A stretch of 64,000 nt of DNA, from assembly GCA_009760855.2 (NCBI GenBank), contig WPIO01000009.1, positions 7,721,001 to 7,785,000 of the forward strand, written 5' to 3'. How positions within the stretch are numbered: the stretch's first letter is position 1; every line of letters begins with the position of its first letter. The notes below the pieces were generated by a model. That model saw nothing but the letters and a program-made list of their open reading frames with translations, was not told the origin of the DNA and did no database searches. The position numbers and the translations under genes were made by a program. This DNA is from Cristatella mucedo. Its lineage: Eukaryota; Bryozoa; Phylactolaemata; Cristatellidae. This document shows positions 1 to 43,700 of the stretch, piece by piece.

Positions 1-532
1 GTCCTGCAGCAGTTACCTTGATGTCAGCAGAAGCTGTCACAATCAGAATGGGGGTTGGGAGACTGCGCGGGTGCCCCTCAGACGCTTGCTCCATTCACGT
101 GACGTGTCCTTTGCGTGCATGTGTGCATCTGAAATTGTGCATATTATATAAATAACCAGTTACCACGCTTCCTTTTTCAGCCTGTATGTAGAATGCCTAG
201 AAATAAATTTGGCTCTCTAGGGCTGCTAAATAAATGTTTCGTTATTATGATAAAACCTCTAGGAGTATGCGCCGGTTCTCTTGTAGTTTTCTGCGACTAT
301 CCCGCAGTCTTATCCTTGTAGCATCCGAGCAAGTGCACAAAGTATTACCACACCCTCACTCGCTTGCTGCCCCATCTGCCAGCTCAGCGTTCAGTCGTAC
401 GCATGCATGCACATGTTTCTGTATGCACACGCCTGCTTGTGTATGTGCCTGTGTGCGTGCCTGTGTGCCCCCTTTCTCTCTGACCCTTCCATACTCTCTA
501 CCCACTGTCGCTCTGGGCTTCGCCTCCGACAG
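1..532. other. Intronic or flanking sequence, no exon seen
   Basis: The segment carries no convincing exon. Bases 190-235 (GCCTAGAAATAAATT...) look like a decayed LINE/SINE 3' tail of the type seen elsewhere in the window. Bases 400-460 are a degenerate TG/TGCA repeat. It is probably intron of the MMS22L gene. Confidence 0.5.
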
Positions 533-33238
<32,706 letters not shown>

Positions 33239-33423
33239 AAAGTCTATAAGTTTCTCGTCGTGGTTAGCTATCCCGGGCTCTAAAATTCGTCGGGGTTTGT
33301 CGACAGCCGGCTGCCATCGCAGATTGTGTCCTTGCATTTCTCAGTTACCTGGTGACATAGTTTATCCAATCGGTTAGCTGTACGATAAAGTAAAAGGGAC
33401 CACTTAGCAGTGGGCAGGATTAG

Positions 33424-33520
33424 AGAGAGAGACAGACAGACAGAGGCAGAGAGTGAGACAGACAGGGAGAGACAGAGAGAGATAGAGAAAGAGATGGAGA
33501 CAGAGAGAGGTAGAGAGAGA
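33424..33520 (+). repeat. (GA)n-rich tract
   Basis: GAGA/GACA tract downstream of the MMS22L gene. Confidence 0.9.
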
Positions 33521-33949
33521 GCAGGGAGTGCACTATTACTGTTATGGTGTACCCAGAACGGGTTCCTGAGCAGGAACTCCACGTGCTAGTTTGATTCTCG
33601 GACTCACTCACGTAGGCTCCTCCGGAGACAGCGACCATTCGTCGACACGCGTGCCCACGCGGCCTTGACCGAACTTGGCTGCATCTTGTTAGCACTGCTA
33701 CCGTGGCTGGCGACAGCAGGGTCAGCATCGGCCAGACGCAGCAAAGACTCGGCGACGACATGACCTTTAGAGAAGAGGACTCACCGGCAGCGCTGGCGCG
33801 GCCATGTCAGGGCTTCGAGAAAATAGCGCTGAGCGAGGCTCCGTCGTCGTGCCGACTCTGACGTTGGTGCGGTTGACTGGCTGCTTCGGAAACGTGTCGG
33901 GCAGTTCTGGCTAACAATGCATGGGCAACACTGAATAGGCAATCGCATC

Positions 33950-34110
33950 GCATCTGCATTCCGTGAGTAAGGCGCTCGCTCTGTACGACCCGGGTCGTAG
34001 GTTCGAGTCGTGCAGAGCGAGCGATCCTGCATTGCCCACTGCAAGCGGTGGCGATGGCCACCAAGGCTCTTCTGCCTATGCAAACGTTCGAAGCAGCTAA
34101 CCTTTAGCCT
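33950..34110 (+). mobile_element. SINE family B (tRNA-derived)
   Basis: The copy has GTAAGGCGCTCGCTCTGTAC, the B-box GGTTCGAGTC, then CATTGCCCACTGCAAGCGG and a CCTATGCAAACG tail. It is the clearest copy of this family in the window. Confidence 0.78.
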
Positions 34111-34299
34111 GTATGCCGGCAGCACGCCCATGACACCGTGTCCGTTTAATGTATTGTAGTGTATCTCTGCCTGTAACTCCTTCGACCGGTCTATGATTTC
34201 ATTTGTTTGTCTCCTGGGAGCCCGATTGATGGTTGCCAATACAGCTTAGCACTGTTACCATGGCGATCTGTCCAAGGTCGCCAAGCATGCCGATGCTCA

Positions 34300-34378
34300 G
34301 AATAATATTAATAAGGCACTTGATAAAGCGCCCTCAGAGAACTAAATCTCTTCCTAGGCGCTTTACATTTGGAATGCT
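34300..34378 (-). mobile_element. LINE family B 3' tail
   Basis: Reading the minus strand: TGTAAAGCGCCTAGGAAGAG, GGGCGCTTTATCAAGTGCC and an ATT repeat. Confidence 0.75.
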
Positions 34379-34636
34379 TCAGCAAATCCTCCACCTCAAG
34401 CTCTCTGCCAAGCACGGTCGCCCTCTACTTGCAATTGGCAATTAAATAGCTGCAGTATTTGCGACCTCGATTTCTGTCGCTCGTCAGCAGTTTTAGCCTC
34501 AGCTGGAGCCGAGCAAAATCGAGAGCGATACCTTAGCTTAGCAGCATCACCGTGGGGGACCGCCACTGCTGGCAGGCGCTCCTGACACACTCCGTGGGAC
34601 GATGCTGCTGCAACTGAGAGCACAGAGATTTCGCTT

Positions 34637-34637
<1 letters not shown>

Positions 34638-34722
<85 letters not shown>
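34638..34722 (+). repeat. (CA)n microsatellite
   Basis: About 42 perfect CA units. Confidence 0.97.
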
Positions 34723-34725
<3 letters not shown>

Positions 34726-34854
34726 GAACGTGTACATTCATGCTAGTATTGAGCAATCCATACGATGCCGAATATACTTGAGCAGCAAGTAGCAAACCAA
34801 AGCTGAGGCTCGCCCAGCTCTCATGGCTGTTGCAGTTACCGTGACTGAATGAGT

Positions 34855-35075
34855 ATTACAAGTGCTCATTAGTTGTAATATAAATATTATATTATTATAA
34901 AGCTATATTATTATGTTAAAGCATTAATAATAACAATATGGTATAAGTAATACTATATATCATATTATAGTAATTATAATATAATATAATATAATATAAT
35001 GTTATATAATTATATTGTAATATATAAGTAATATAATATCGTATTATATAGTGGTATACTATTAATTTACATGTA
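34855..35075. repeat. AT-rich (ATAAT)n-like tract
   Basis: TATAAT pentamer-like repeats in otherwise mixed-composition DNA between the two genes. Confidence 0.85.
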
Positions 35076-35079
35076 AGTG

Positions 35080-36025
35080 CTCATTAATTCGAGTACTGGC
35101 GTGAGCTTGTAAAGAAGCGCCTAGAACGGGGATGGTTCTAGAATGTGGCAGCCACATGTGTCGACCGGTGGCGACTTTGTTGGTGGATGGCAGTGGCTGC
35201 AGTGTTGCAGCGCTGCCTTGTCGCTCGTGAAGGGCAGCAAACGAATCAAAGTCTGCAAGGGCATGTGCCACTTAGCTTGCCCTCTGCCCAATGTCGGATG
35301 TGTGGGCATTTGGAAACCTTGCCAGTTGATAAACCCGGAAGCTACTGCCATGATTGATATCCTCACCCGTTGTGAAAGTACTTTTCCACTCACTGTTAGT
35401 GAACGAATCGGTCCAAGTAAGCCGGATATCCGAGCGCTGCCACATCCGGCTCCGGTACATTTCGACCTCAGCCAAAATGGAGCAGCTGTTGCTCGTAGCC
35501 TTTGAATTGTGCATTCCTTAAACCGCAGGAAACCACCACTTGTAGGTTGCTCTGCAGTTGGGCCATGTAAACGTGGCATCTCTAGCGACCTATGGGTATG
35601 CATGCAAGTCTCTAGCTTGTTAATGTGGGCATGACGTGGGAATGGTGTGCTTGACCACCGGCCCACACTTCCGGCCGCTTCTTGCGGCTTCGTTGAGGCT
35701 CCTGAAAGGGCGACCACCAACCTTTGCTTAGAAATGGGCAGCTAGCAGCCACCGAGTGATTGCAGATCCTTAAAAGCAGCCATGGCACAGTGAGGAAGTC
35801 GCCGAGCGCAAGCCTTCACATACCGAGCACCACAGAGACGGAACAACAGATCTGGTCACAGATGCTTGATCCGGGGCCGGGTCCACTTCACGGCAGATTA
35901 CTGGGGTCGTGGTGTAGGGACCTCTGTAGAACACCAAGTTCGTGCTTTTTGATAACTATAAACGAAGAACATGCCTGGGTCGGCAGAAAATTAGATGTAC
36001 CGCCCTGACTGCCTGTAGCTAACCG
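35080..36025. other. Intergenic DNA with an unassigned open frame
   Basis: An open frame at 35143-35505 (+) with VGGWQWLQCCSAALSLVKGS has no recognised relatives and is overlapped by open frames on the other strand. No exon structure was seen. Confidence 0.3.
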
Positions 36026-36029
36026 TAAA

Positions 36030-37160
36030 ATTCAATGGTGATAAAGTCATGATTTGGGCCTGCTCCTTATTGTTCCGTGTCGGAGTTCTACATCGTTCAA
36101 AATGGGCTCTGCCAACATATATATACTGTTGAATCCGCACGAAATCTAGGTGTCATGTTCCAAAGTGACTTTTTGTTAGACGACCACATCAGCTCCACAA
36201 TCAAGACTGCCTACTTTTAGCTACATAACGTTGCTGAAATTCGGGCTTGTTTAGACAGGGATACTACTTATAAATGGGTCCATGCATTTGTGACATGACT
36301 TCTGTCTTGACTTCTGTAACTCACTTCTGGCCTACCCGTCTGTGCAATCAGGCGCTTACAGCTGGTGCAAAACTCTGCAGCTAGGCTTGTCTGTCGTGAG
36401 CGCCGCAGTTGCCACATCACGCCACTTCTCGCCGACCTGCACTGGCTACCAGTCAAGTAACACATTGACTTTTTAAGGTTTTTTTTACTCACTTTCAGGT
36501 CCCTTCATTCTTTGGCTCCAGCATACCTATCTGATCTATTGCCCTACCAAGCTAAGCATTGTAGCACCCGCTTTTTGTAATCCAACTGTTTACCTATAGC
36601 TCATACAAACCTCAAATCCTGTGGAGTCCGTGCCTTTAGTTCATATGCTCCCAAAGCTTGGAACTCACTCTCGACTTCCATCACGACATCCCCTGACTTG
36701 ACCACATTAAAAAAAATAAAAACGCATATTTATCACAGCATTTGGTGCAGTGGTCCTCAACCTTCCTAATGCCGCGACCTTTTAATGCAGTTCATCATGT
36801 TGTGGCGACCCCCAACCATAAAATTATTGTGTGCAAAAAGTGGAGATGCGTATTTTCCGATGGTCTTAGGGGACCCCTGTGAAGGGGTCGGTCGACCCCC
36901 ACAGGTTGAGAACCGCTGATTTAGTGGGTCCCTGTGATTCGTCCTTCACGTGCTTATACGTGCTGACACTATGCATGTAGCCACTATCCACATTTGCATA
37001 CTGACCCTGTGCATGTCACCCCTAACCATGTTATTCTTGTTTATCAAGCATGATATTACTCACCATTCAATTGCGCTTCCTTTGCAGCAAATATAAAGCT
37101 CCTAGAAAGAGATTGAGTTCTCTGAGGGTGCTTTATCAAGTGTGTTATTATTATTATTGT
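36030..37160 (+). mobile_element. LINE family B (L2 type), 3' half, interrupted by a hAT MITE
   Basis: The broken frame reads ARNLGVMFQSDFLLDDHISS, then CAIRRLQLVQNSAARLVCRE and ITPLLADLHWLPVK with several stops. It ends in the family tail AAGCTCCTAGAAAGAGATTG and ATTATT repeats. The SPIN-like MITE lies inside its 3' untranslated region at 36748-36918. Confidence 0.87.
36748..36918. mobile_element. SPIN-like non-autonomous hAT transposon (MITE)
   Basis: The 171-bp element begins CAGTGGTCCTCAACCTTCCT and ends GGTTGAGAACCGCTG, a typical hAT inverted-repeat pair. Internal sequence such as AATGCCGCGACC, CAACCATAAAATTATT, CCGATGGTCTTAGG and GACCCCTGTGAAGGGGTCG agrees closely with the SPIN family as I remember it. 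It is flanked by ATTTGGTG (36740-36747) and ATTTAGTG (36919-36926), an 8-bp target duplication with one change. Uninterrupted LINE B copies show ATTTAATG at this site, which confirms the insertion. Confidence 0.87.
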
Positions 37161-37164
37161 CATC

Positions 37165-38882
37165 ATATTAACGGACATGAGGACCAGCACGCGTACACCG
37201 ATCGTGTGAAAAATGCTGGGATTCCAAGTACTTGAGCTCGTGTAGCGAACTCGTTGTATTTGGCAGCAGGACAATGACTCGGCGGGGTGCTGCTGCTGCA
37301 GCCCACGTTCGCCGATCAGATTAAGTGTCTTAAGGGTTTTTTGCTGAAGCAGCTGTCAGACCTGAGTTGGCCGAGTCAGTCACCGAGTTACCGAAATGCG
37401 TTGGAGTATCCTTGAGAGTAGAAGGTAGAAGCCGAGTTCCCTATTCTCTGTGACTGCCACGACTTCGGAAGAGCTGTTAAGTCGGCCGCAGCACTACCGG
37501 TCAATATTACACTGCAGACATGTCAGAAGTTGACAGAATCTGTGCCGCAGCAATAAGTGAGGTAATAGTAGACCAATGAGGTCCAACCTCATTAAATTAT
37601 TGGCCGTTATTAATATTTTTACTTATGCAAGACATTAAATATGTAAGTGGTATACTGTGCTCAGAAATCGTTGATATATTTTTCTCCGTGCTATGTTGAC
37701 AGCCATCTGCAGGCATTGTGTGAGCATCACCGTACTTATTGGAGCAAGACTTTTGTGAAGGATTGTGTGTGTGTGTTTTAGTGTCTTTAGCCATTTTTGT
37801 AAAGCACATTCCTCGCCATGATTGGGTTTCTGATCCGATTCATTCAGTTTGCACGAGAGCGCATCGCCCTGCGCCAAAGAGTGACGATCGTCAAAGTCAA
37901 AGAGTGAGGAAACTGTGTTCTGCCCGCTAGTAGCGCAACTATGTGTCCGGGCATGTAGCGGCAGATCACACGACTGTAAGCTTAGGAATTCCTCAGACAC
38001 ACGGTCATGCTTACTGCGAGGTTCGGACTCAATGCCATGCTGCCACCTGCAGCTCCCAAGGCACCGCGACGTAAAGACGATTAGCCCAGCTCGTTTAGCC
38101 TATTTTAATATAAAAAGCGATTCAGCTTCTACTCATCTGCCGACAGTGTGCTGCTTTCGCCCACGCACAAGCGATTGGAGATTGTCCCGGCACGCGACCT
38201 CGTGTGCCGGTCAGGCCCGGCCGCCGCCATCTTGGCTCGCACGTTGCGCTCATCGATGCACACCGGTAGCGTTCGTCTCCTTGCAGGCGGCAGTGCAAGC
38301 TGTTGCTCCAGTCCCTGGGCAGCCGGACCGCTGAGCAGTGCTTCGGCAGCGCTGCTGCTCTGGCCACAAGACCTTGAGCGGCAGCAGCGCTGCAAGCTTC
38401 GGCTGAGCTGCTGCTGTCTGGGCGACGCAGTCTGGCTGGGCGGCCGCCCACCGGTCGCTGTGAGCAATCGGCCGTCCTGACGTCAGACGTCGATCCGGCT
38501 TAGCCGAGATCGACTGCTGCACCGGTGACGACGAGGACGCGTGAGAGCTCGCGACCATAAGACAGAAAGAAAATTCGGCAAGCAAGCAGACGAGCGTTGC
38601 ATAACCGAAGTTGAGCATTTGGAATGCAGCGGCAGCTGCATTCCCGACGATTGTCTCGAGGCATCAGAACCGGGGCCGCGCCGCCGGCCCGCGACGGACG
38701 TCACACTCAACGCCTCCGGCGGGGTGCTGGCGAGGCGACATCCCGGTGCGGATCTCGGCCTTCGCCAGATTGTCGCCGCAAAGCCGGCGGTGCCGGCGGG
38801 AGGATGCATCCGGCCGATGCATCGGGCAGAGTCGCATCAGCGCCGAAGGCCACGCACGGCAGACGGCAGCCGGCGACCGACC
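37165..38882. other. Intergenic region and 3' flank of the Pax gene
   Basis: No exon, RNA gene or shared repeat was recognised. GC content rises sharply from about 38.1 kb. No AATAAA is visible downstream of the putative Pax stop at 38883 on the minus strand. Confidence 0.5.
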
Positions 38883-40766
38883 TCAGCCGAAAAAGTCCTG
38901 AGCCGCGTGCCTGGCTGCACGGGGCTGAACGCTTGCGGCAGCCACCGAGGAATCGCCGCTGGCGCGTCTGAGCTCGGTCGGCGGCGCCGCCGCGGCGGCT
39001 GACGTGCGTGCCAGGCCACTGCCGGCGGCAAGCACGTAGCTGCTGGCCAAGCTGTCGATCACCGAGCCGAGGCTGGCGTGGCCGCCTTCGGCCTGACAGC
39101 GGCCGCGCTGCTGCTGCCGCGTCTCTTGGTGGTCGACGCAGCCGGCCTGCTTCCAGGGCGCAGCGAGACGGACGCAGGCGCTGCTGGCGCCGCCGTCAGG
39201 AAGGCTTCGGTGCTTCGGCGATGGCTGCTGCACCTCGGGCAAGCTGCACGCCGGCCAAGCCAGTTTGTCTGCTCGCTGCTGCTGCTGCAAAATACATCCG
39301 TTGATGGTCAGACCCGTGCGGCTGCCGCCGTCAGCCTTGTCTTCTTGGTCGTCACGCCGGCGTTCGTGACCTCGGTTCGAGAACGGCTGCCGTAGGCACC
39401 CGAACGAATCACTTCGTTCGGCTTGCGAGGAGGAGTGCGCTGCGCTGCCCGGCTGCGCCTCGCTCGGCGAAGCTCGCCTCGCCACGTCGACCCCGAGCGC
39501 CGCGCAGCCTCGAGCGAGTATTTCCGCTGAGCCACCAGCGGCAGGCGCTTTGGCCGCCGGCACCGCTACAGCTGGTGGGCTCTTGCCGTGCGGGGATGGC
39601 AGCAGCTGCTGCCGCCCGAGGAACAAGCCCTCGTCCAGCAGGGCCCACGTGCTCAGACCGCGAGCATCGCGGCCCGAGTAGCTCAGCTCGTACTGCTCGC
39701 CCCTGACGACCAGCACGTGCCTCGCGTTGGCCGACAGGAGCCGGTCGTCCGGGACGCCGTTGCCGCCAGGACACGGCGAGCGAGCACGCGGGTCGGGCGA
39801 CGTGGGACGGCTCCTCTTTCGCATCGGCGCAGCCGCCGGCGAGCGGCGCCTGAGCAGCGGTGCCTCGGCAGCCGCCGCTGCGTGGCCGCTGCCATCGGCG
39901 GCGGCCATGCAGCCTTCGACTGCAGTATGGTCTGCCCCGCCGCTTCGAGCGATGGACAGATCTAGGGGCTGCCCGGCGGCAGCTGCAGCCGGGTGAGCAG
40001 CAGCGGTGGCTGCTGCCGCTGCCGGCCACTGCTGCATAGAAGCGGTCGTCGGAGTGGAAGGCAGGCGGTGATCGCTGCTCGATGCACCGCCGCCGGCGAG
40101 CGGCCACGGAAGTCGAGCGGCAGCCGAGCCGCTCGAGCTCTGGACGACCATCGTCTGCTCGCCTGGGGAGACATGCTGCTGCAGCTGCATCTCGATCGGT
40201 TCTCGCCTCTCGACTGGGCGACCGAGCGAGGCTCCGGCGGTGCTGCTGTCCGGCGGAAGCTGAGCGTCTGCATCGTTTCTTGCCGCGCTGCTGGGGCCAG
40301 CGCTCGGCGCCTCACGGCGCGAGACGTCGCCCTCGTCGTCGTCCTCGTCCTCGTCGCCCTCGTCCTGGTCGTCGTCGTCGTAGCTGTACGTCTCGTCCTG
40401 CGCACAAATGGTGCTTGCGCTGTCACCGGAATCGTAATCCGGAAGCCGAGCGAGCACGAGCGGCGGCGCCCGCTTGGTCGCCGCCGCAGCCGCCTCGAGA
40501 TGGCGTGCGTGCCTGCGCCCCGCTCTGCGTGCGCTCTGCTCGGCCATCGCTGAGGCCACGAGAGGCGGACGCCGAGGCCTATGGCGGCTGGACGGGAGAG
40601 AGCAGCGGGACATGCGCACGCGCCGAGCTGGCTGGCGTTTGTCCGAGTCGATGGGCGACGCCTGGCGTGCGAGCGGCCGTGCAGCCAGGCGCCGGCCGCT
40701 TCTTTCCGGCTGCTGACGACGGGCGGAACTGCTCGCTCGCCGGCGGAGCAGCTGGTTTGGACGCAC
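38883..40766 (-). CDS. Likely C-terminal region of the Pax protein, or a separate unknown gene
   Basis: This is an open frame of up to 627 codons with real-protein character and no known domain. In order it has a basic start, a strongly acidic block ([19 protein letters not shown]), serine/alanine-rich sequence, poly-alanine, the CtBP-type motif [10 protein letters not shown], a basic RKRSRP-like patch, an ordered-looking segment ([16 protein letters not shown], then [16 protein letters not shown]), a QQQQ run, and a final [13 protein letters not shown] before the stop. The entry point is not fixed; a CGTCGTCAG|CAG acceptor near 40711 is phase 0 and would fit exon 4. Position, strand and composition suggest the Pax C-terminus. 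Its first part may be intron. Confidence 0.55.
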   Translation of the reverse strand: MRPNQLLRRRASSSARRQQPERSGRRLAARPLARQASPIDSDKRQPARRVRMSRCSLPSSRHRPRRPPLVASAMAEQSARRAGRRHARHLEAAAAATKRAPPLVLARLPDYDSGDSASTICAQDETYSYDDDDQDEGDEDEDDDEGDVSRREAPSAGPSSAARNDADAQLPPDSSTAGASLGRPVERREPIEMQLQQHVSPGEQTMVVQSSSGSAAARLPWPLAGGGASSSDHRLPSTPTTASMQQWPAAAAATAAAHPAAAAAGQPLDLSIARSGGADHTAVEGCMAAADGSGHAAAAAEAPLLRRRSPAAAPMRKRSRPTSPDPRARSPCPGGNGVPDDRLLSANARHVLVVRGEQYELSYSGRDARGLSTWALLDEGLFLGRQQLLPSPHGKSPPAVAVPAAKAPAAGGSAEILARGCAALGVDVARRASPSEAQPGSAAHSSSQAERSDSFGCLRQPFSNRGHERRRDDQEDKADGGSRTGLTINGCILQQQQRADKLAWPACSLPEVQQPSPKHRSLPDGGASSACVRLAAPWKQAGCVDHQETRQQQRGRCQAEGGHASLGSVIDSLASSYVLAAGSGLARTSAAAAAPPTELRRASGDSSVAAASVQPRAARHAAQDFFG

Positions 40767-43700
40767 TCTGTGCGGCGGGTGGGTGACTGCCTATGCTCTG
40801 CTGTAGCTGCCGCGTGCAGGTGGTGCTTGCAGAACGTGCAGCGTTCGCGACCTCGAGCTTAGCTAAATGGCAAACCGTCGGGCTTTTTAATGACACCACG
40901 TGCCTTCAGTAATGAGGCCGAGTCAAAGCTGAGCCGGGAGATGGCGGCGAGTGCGAGTGCGGCAGCTCGATCGTGCGTTAGAACTCAGGAGCACGGATTA
41001 TACGCAGGCAAAGATACTGCCCAGCCTGCTACTGCCGCCGAGGATTGCCAAGCCGTGACCATCGCCTCGTGGCCGAAGCGCTGCGCGCGAGAGCCATGCC
41101 CCGCCCTAAATCACGGAAAGCAATGTTGTGTCACGCCCCCTCCATGACGATGGAGAGGCCACTAACCCATGTGCATTTCGGCTTCGGTCACGGCCGTGCC
41201 CTTCTATCTGCCCCTCCCCCTGCTGTCATGCTGTTAGCTGCGGCTTCTTGAATCAGAAGGGCTCGGCATGCGCAGCTCAGGACAGAGGAGTCCTGCACGC
41301 TCGGTCGGTCGACTGCAGCAGCAGTGTCAGCAGCAGCAGTGCTTTGCAAGTGCATGCGAGGCGCGAGACTCGTGCCCGAGTCGCTCACCTCGCTCACCAG
41401 CACATTCAGCCGCGGCTTCACGTCGGACGAGCCGCTGGCCGGGCTGGCTCGATGACGCCGCCTGTGCGCCGCCCGATCTCGGATTATCCGGTTGATGGAG
41501 CTGATGCTCGGCACCGAGCGCTCGGTGCAGGCGCCTTCTCGGAGCAGCCTGGAAAGAGGGCGGCGCCGATCTTGATGGGGGCTGGCGAGCCGCGCGACAC
41601 GCGGCCAGCCGAGGCAGGGAGAGGAGCACGGCCTGCACCGCCTTCCATCCCATGAGGTGGGGAGCCAGCTACGGGTGCGCGGCACCGGTGCAGCGGCCTC
41701 GCGAGGCACTCTCTCTCGCTCTCTCTCTCTCGTTGGCGCTCTGGCGGTCGACAGCGAGGGCGCTCTCGCCGGTCGCCAGCCGGCGGGCCACGCTTGCGCC
41801 CGCTGCTGCCCGCTCGTGTGAGGCCACAGCTGCCTGCGGCAGAGGAGGCAGAAAAGATTATGGCATCATAAAAGGGAAGCAGCCGCAATGTAATTGGGAT
41901 AATCACCAGACGTCTGGGACAGGCATAATGGCCACGGCTGTTGCCAGGCAGTGGGAGGGATGTGGGGAGTGGCAAGCGATCGCTCGCTGGTACTCTGTCC
42001 AGAGCGCAGAGGCCAAGGAAGCCCGTGCAGGCAGCGGCGGCGGCAGTCAAAAGTCGCAGCTAGCAGAACTTGCGTGCGGACGGAGCTCACGAAGTTCTTC
42101 TTTCTGCTTGCTAGAATCGAAGAGATCGTTCTAGGGCGTGTCAGTTTCGGGTGCACCACCACTGCCACCACCACCACCACCAACCCCTCACTGTTACCAA
42201 AATCGTTCTACTGGCGATGCCCGAAAGCTGCTACGCTGAAATGGAATCCCTGTGACCTTTGCAAGCCTGCTGCCCTTAAATGAGCCGGGATCCTGACACC
42301 CTGGCTGAGGTGCCCGCTGACACTTGAATGGTTTAGCGATGGCAAAAGTTAAGAAAAAGACGGAGCTAGAGCCCGGGTCACGTGCACGGCACGCTAGTAC
42401 ACTCGCCATCCCGCCTGTGGGCCACTCGATCTTTTGTCAACGTCAAGTGACTTCCCTCTCGGAGCAGTCGGCCAGCAACCCGGGCCTTGTCAACGTCTGG
42501 CATTTTACAAAGGAAGAGCGAGGGGACCGGCAGGCTCGGCCACTGCGATGGGGAAGGAACTGGCAGCGGTATGTGCTTGTGGCACCACACGATGTGTGGC
42601 ACCACACATAGGTGCAAGACTGCCCGTCGGGCAGATCGTGCACACTTGCACGGTCAGGTCATATCGCACAGGTGGGAAGGGTAGTGAACTAGCGAGACGA
42701 GGCATCACAAATGCATAGACCAACGTAGATGCATCGCTGTCTGAGCGGCCCGAATTTTCGCAGAGTTTTGCAGCTGAAAGTAGGCAAGAGTTGACTGTGG
42801 AGCTACTGTGCTTGTAGAGTGAAAGGTCAATTTGGAGCAGGACGTCCTGATTGTCAATTTGGAGCAGGACGTCCTGATTGCGCGCAGCCGGCCGAGCCCA
42901 TTTTTAGGATAAGGTTTTCCTATTTTAAAGTAACACTCGGTTTGACCGTACCAGTTAGTTTTGTCATTCTATCTGAGCAGGTGCGCTGCCGTCCTAAGCG
43001 AATGTCAGCGATGCACGCAGCGAGTAAGTTGAGAGTGAGTTTGCCGCTCACAAAAGCGGGAAGACAGGATGGAGCTCTTGGTATCATCAGCCAGCGACGG
43101 TCAGCATTTCAACTCGTCCGGCTGCCTCGCCTGCTCGTTCGCGCTGCTCGGGCCCCCGGCTCACTTTTGTCTTATCTCCCAGGCGAACATCTGCGGGCTG
43201 TCCTTCTTGTAGTCTCTGACTTTGGCGACGACGTCGGGCGTAGTGACCTTGGGTTTGCTGCCACCAATTTGGCCTGGGTTGATGCTGCCTGTCTTTCGAT
43301 ACCTGCAGAGTGAATGTCAAAAGTGGGCATGGCAACACAGGATGCCGAGTAGGTGTCACATCCATTATATGTGTGTGTGTGTGTGTGTGGGGGGGGAAGG
43401 GAGTGCATCAATTGGCATCACTTGACAAACGTGCACACTTTCAGTGTGCTCACAAAGGACAATTCACGCAGACAAAGCAAATACTGGGTGGCTCCCCCCC
43501 CCCCGTGGATTTTTGACCTCCTTGTAAGTTTCGTCAACTCAGGGAAGTCGTGATCTTCCGTTTGGCGCTTCAGGCCTTTTTCTCAGTTTCGAGTCTTCTG
43601 TCAGGACATCGGACTTTAGAAGTGTGGGCACTGGCCCAGGTAGCTGTTCTTTCTTATAGGCCAACGCCTGCCGAAAATTGCCCAGTGCCCTGCTCTGGGC

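Noticed and set aside
33955..34025. Possible tRNA gene
   Set aside because: A- and B-box-like sequences are present, but no cloverleaf could be closed, and the same unit with a common body recurs at 29295 and 46900; this is a SINE.
38541..39002. Plus-strand open frame opposite the putative Pax C-terminus
   Set aside because: It is an antisense shadow of the minus-strand frame, which has the more protein-like sequence.
41327..41655. Alternative open frames around Pax exon 4
   Set aside because: Only the minus-strand frame with [11 protein letters not shown] joins in phase to the preceding paired-domain exon.
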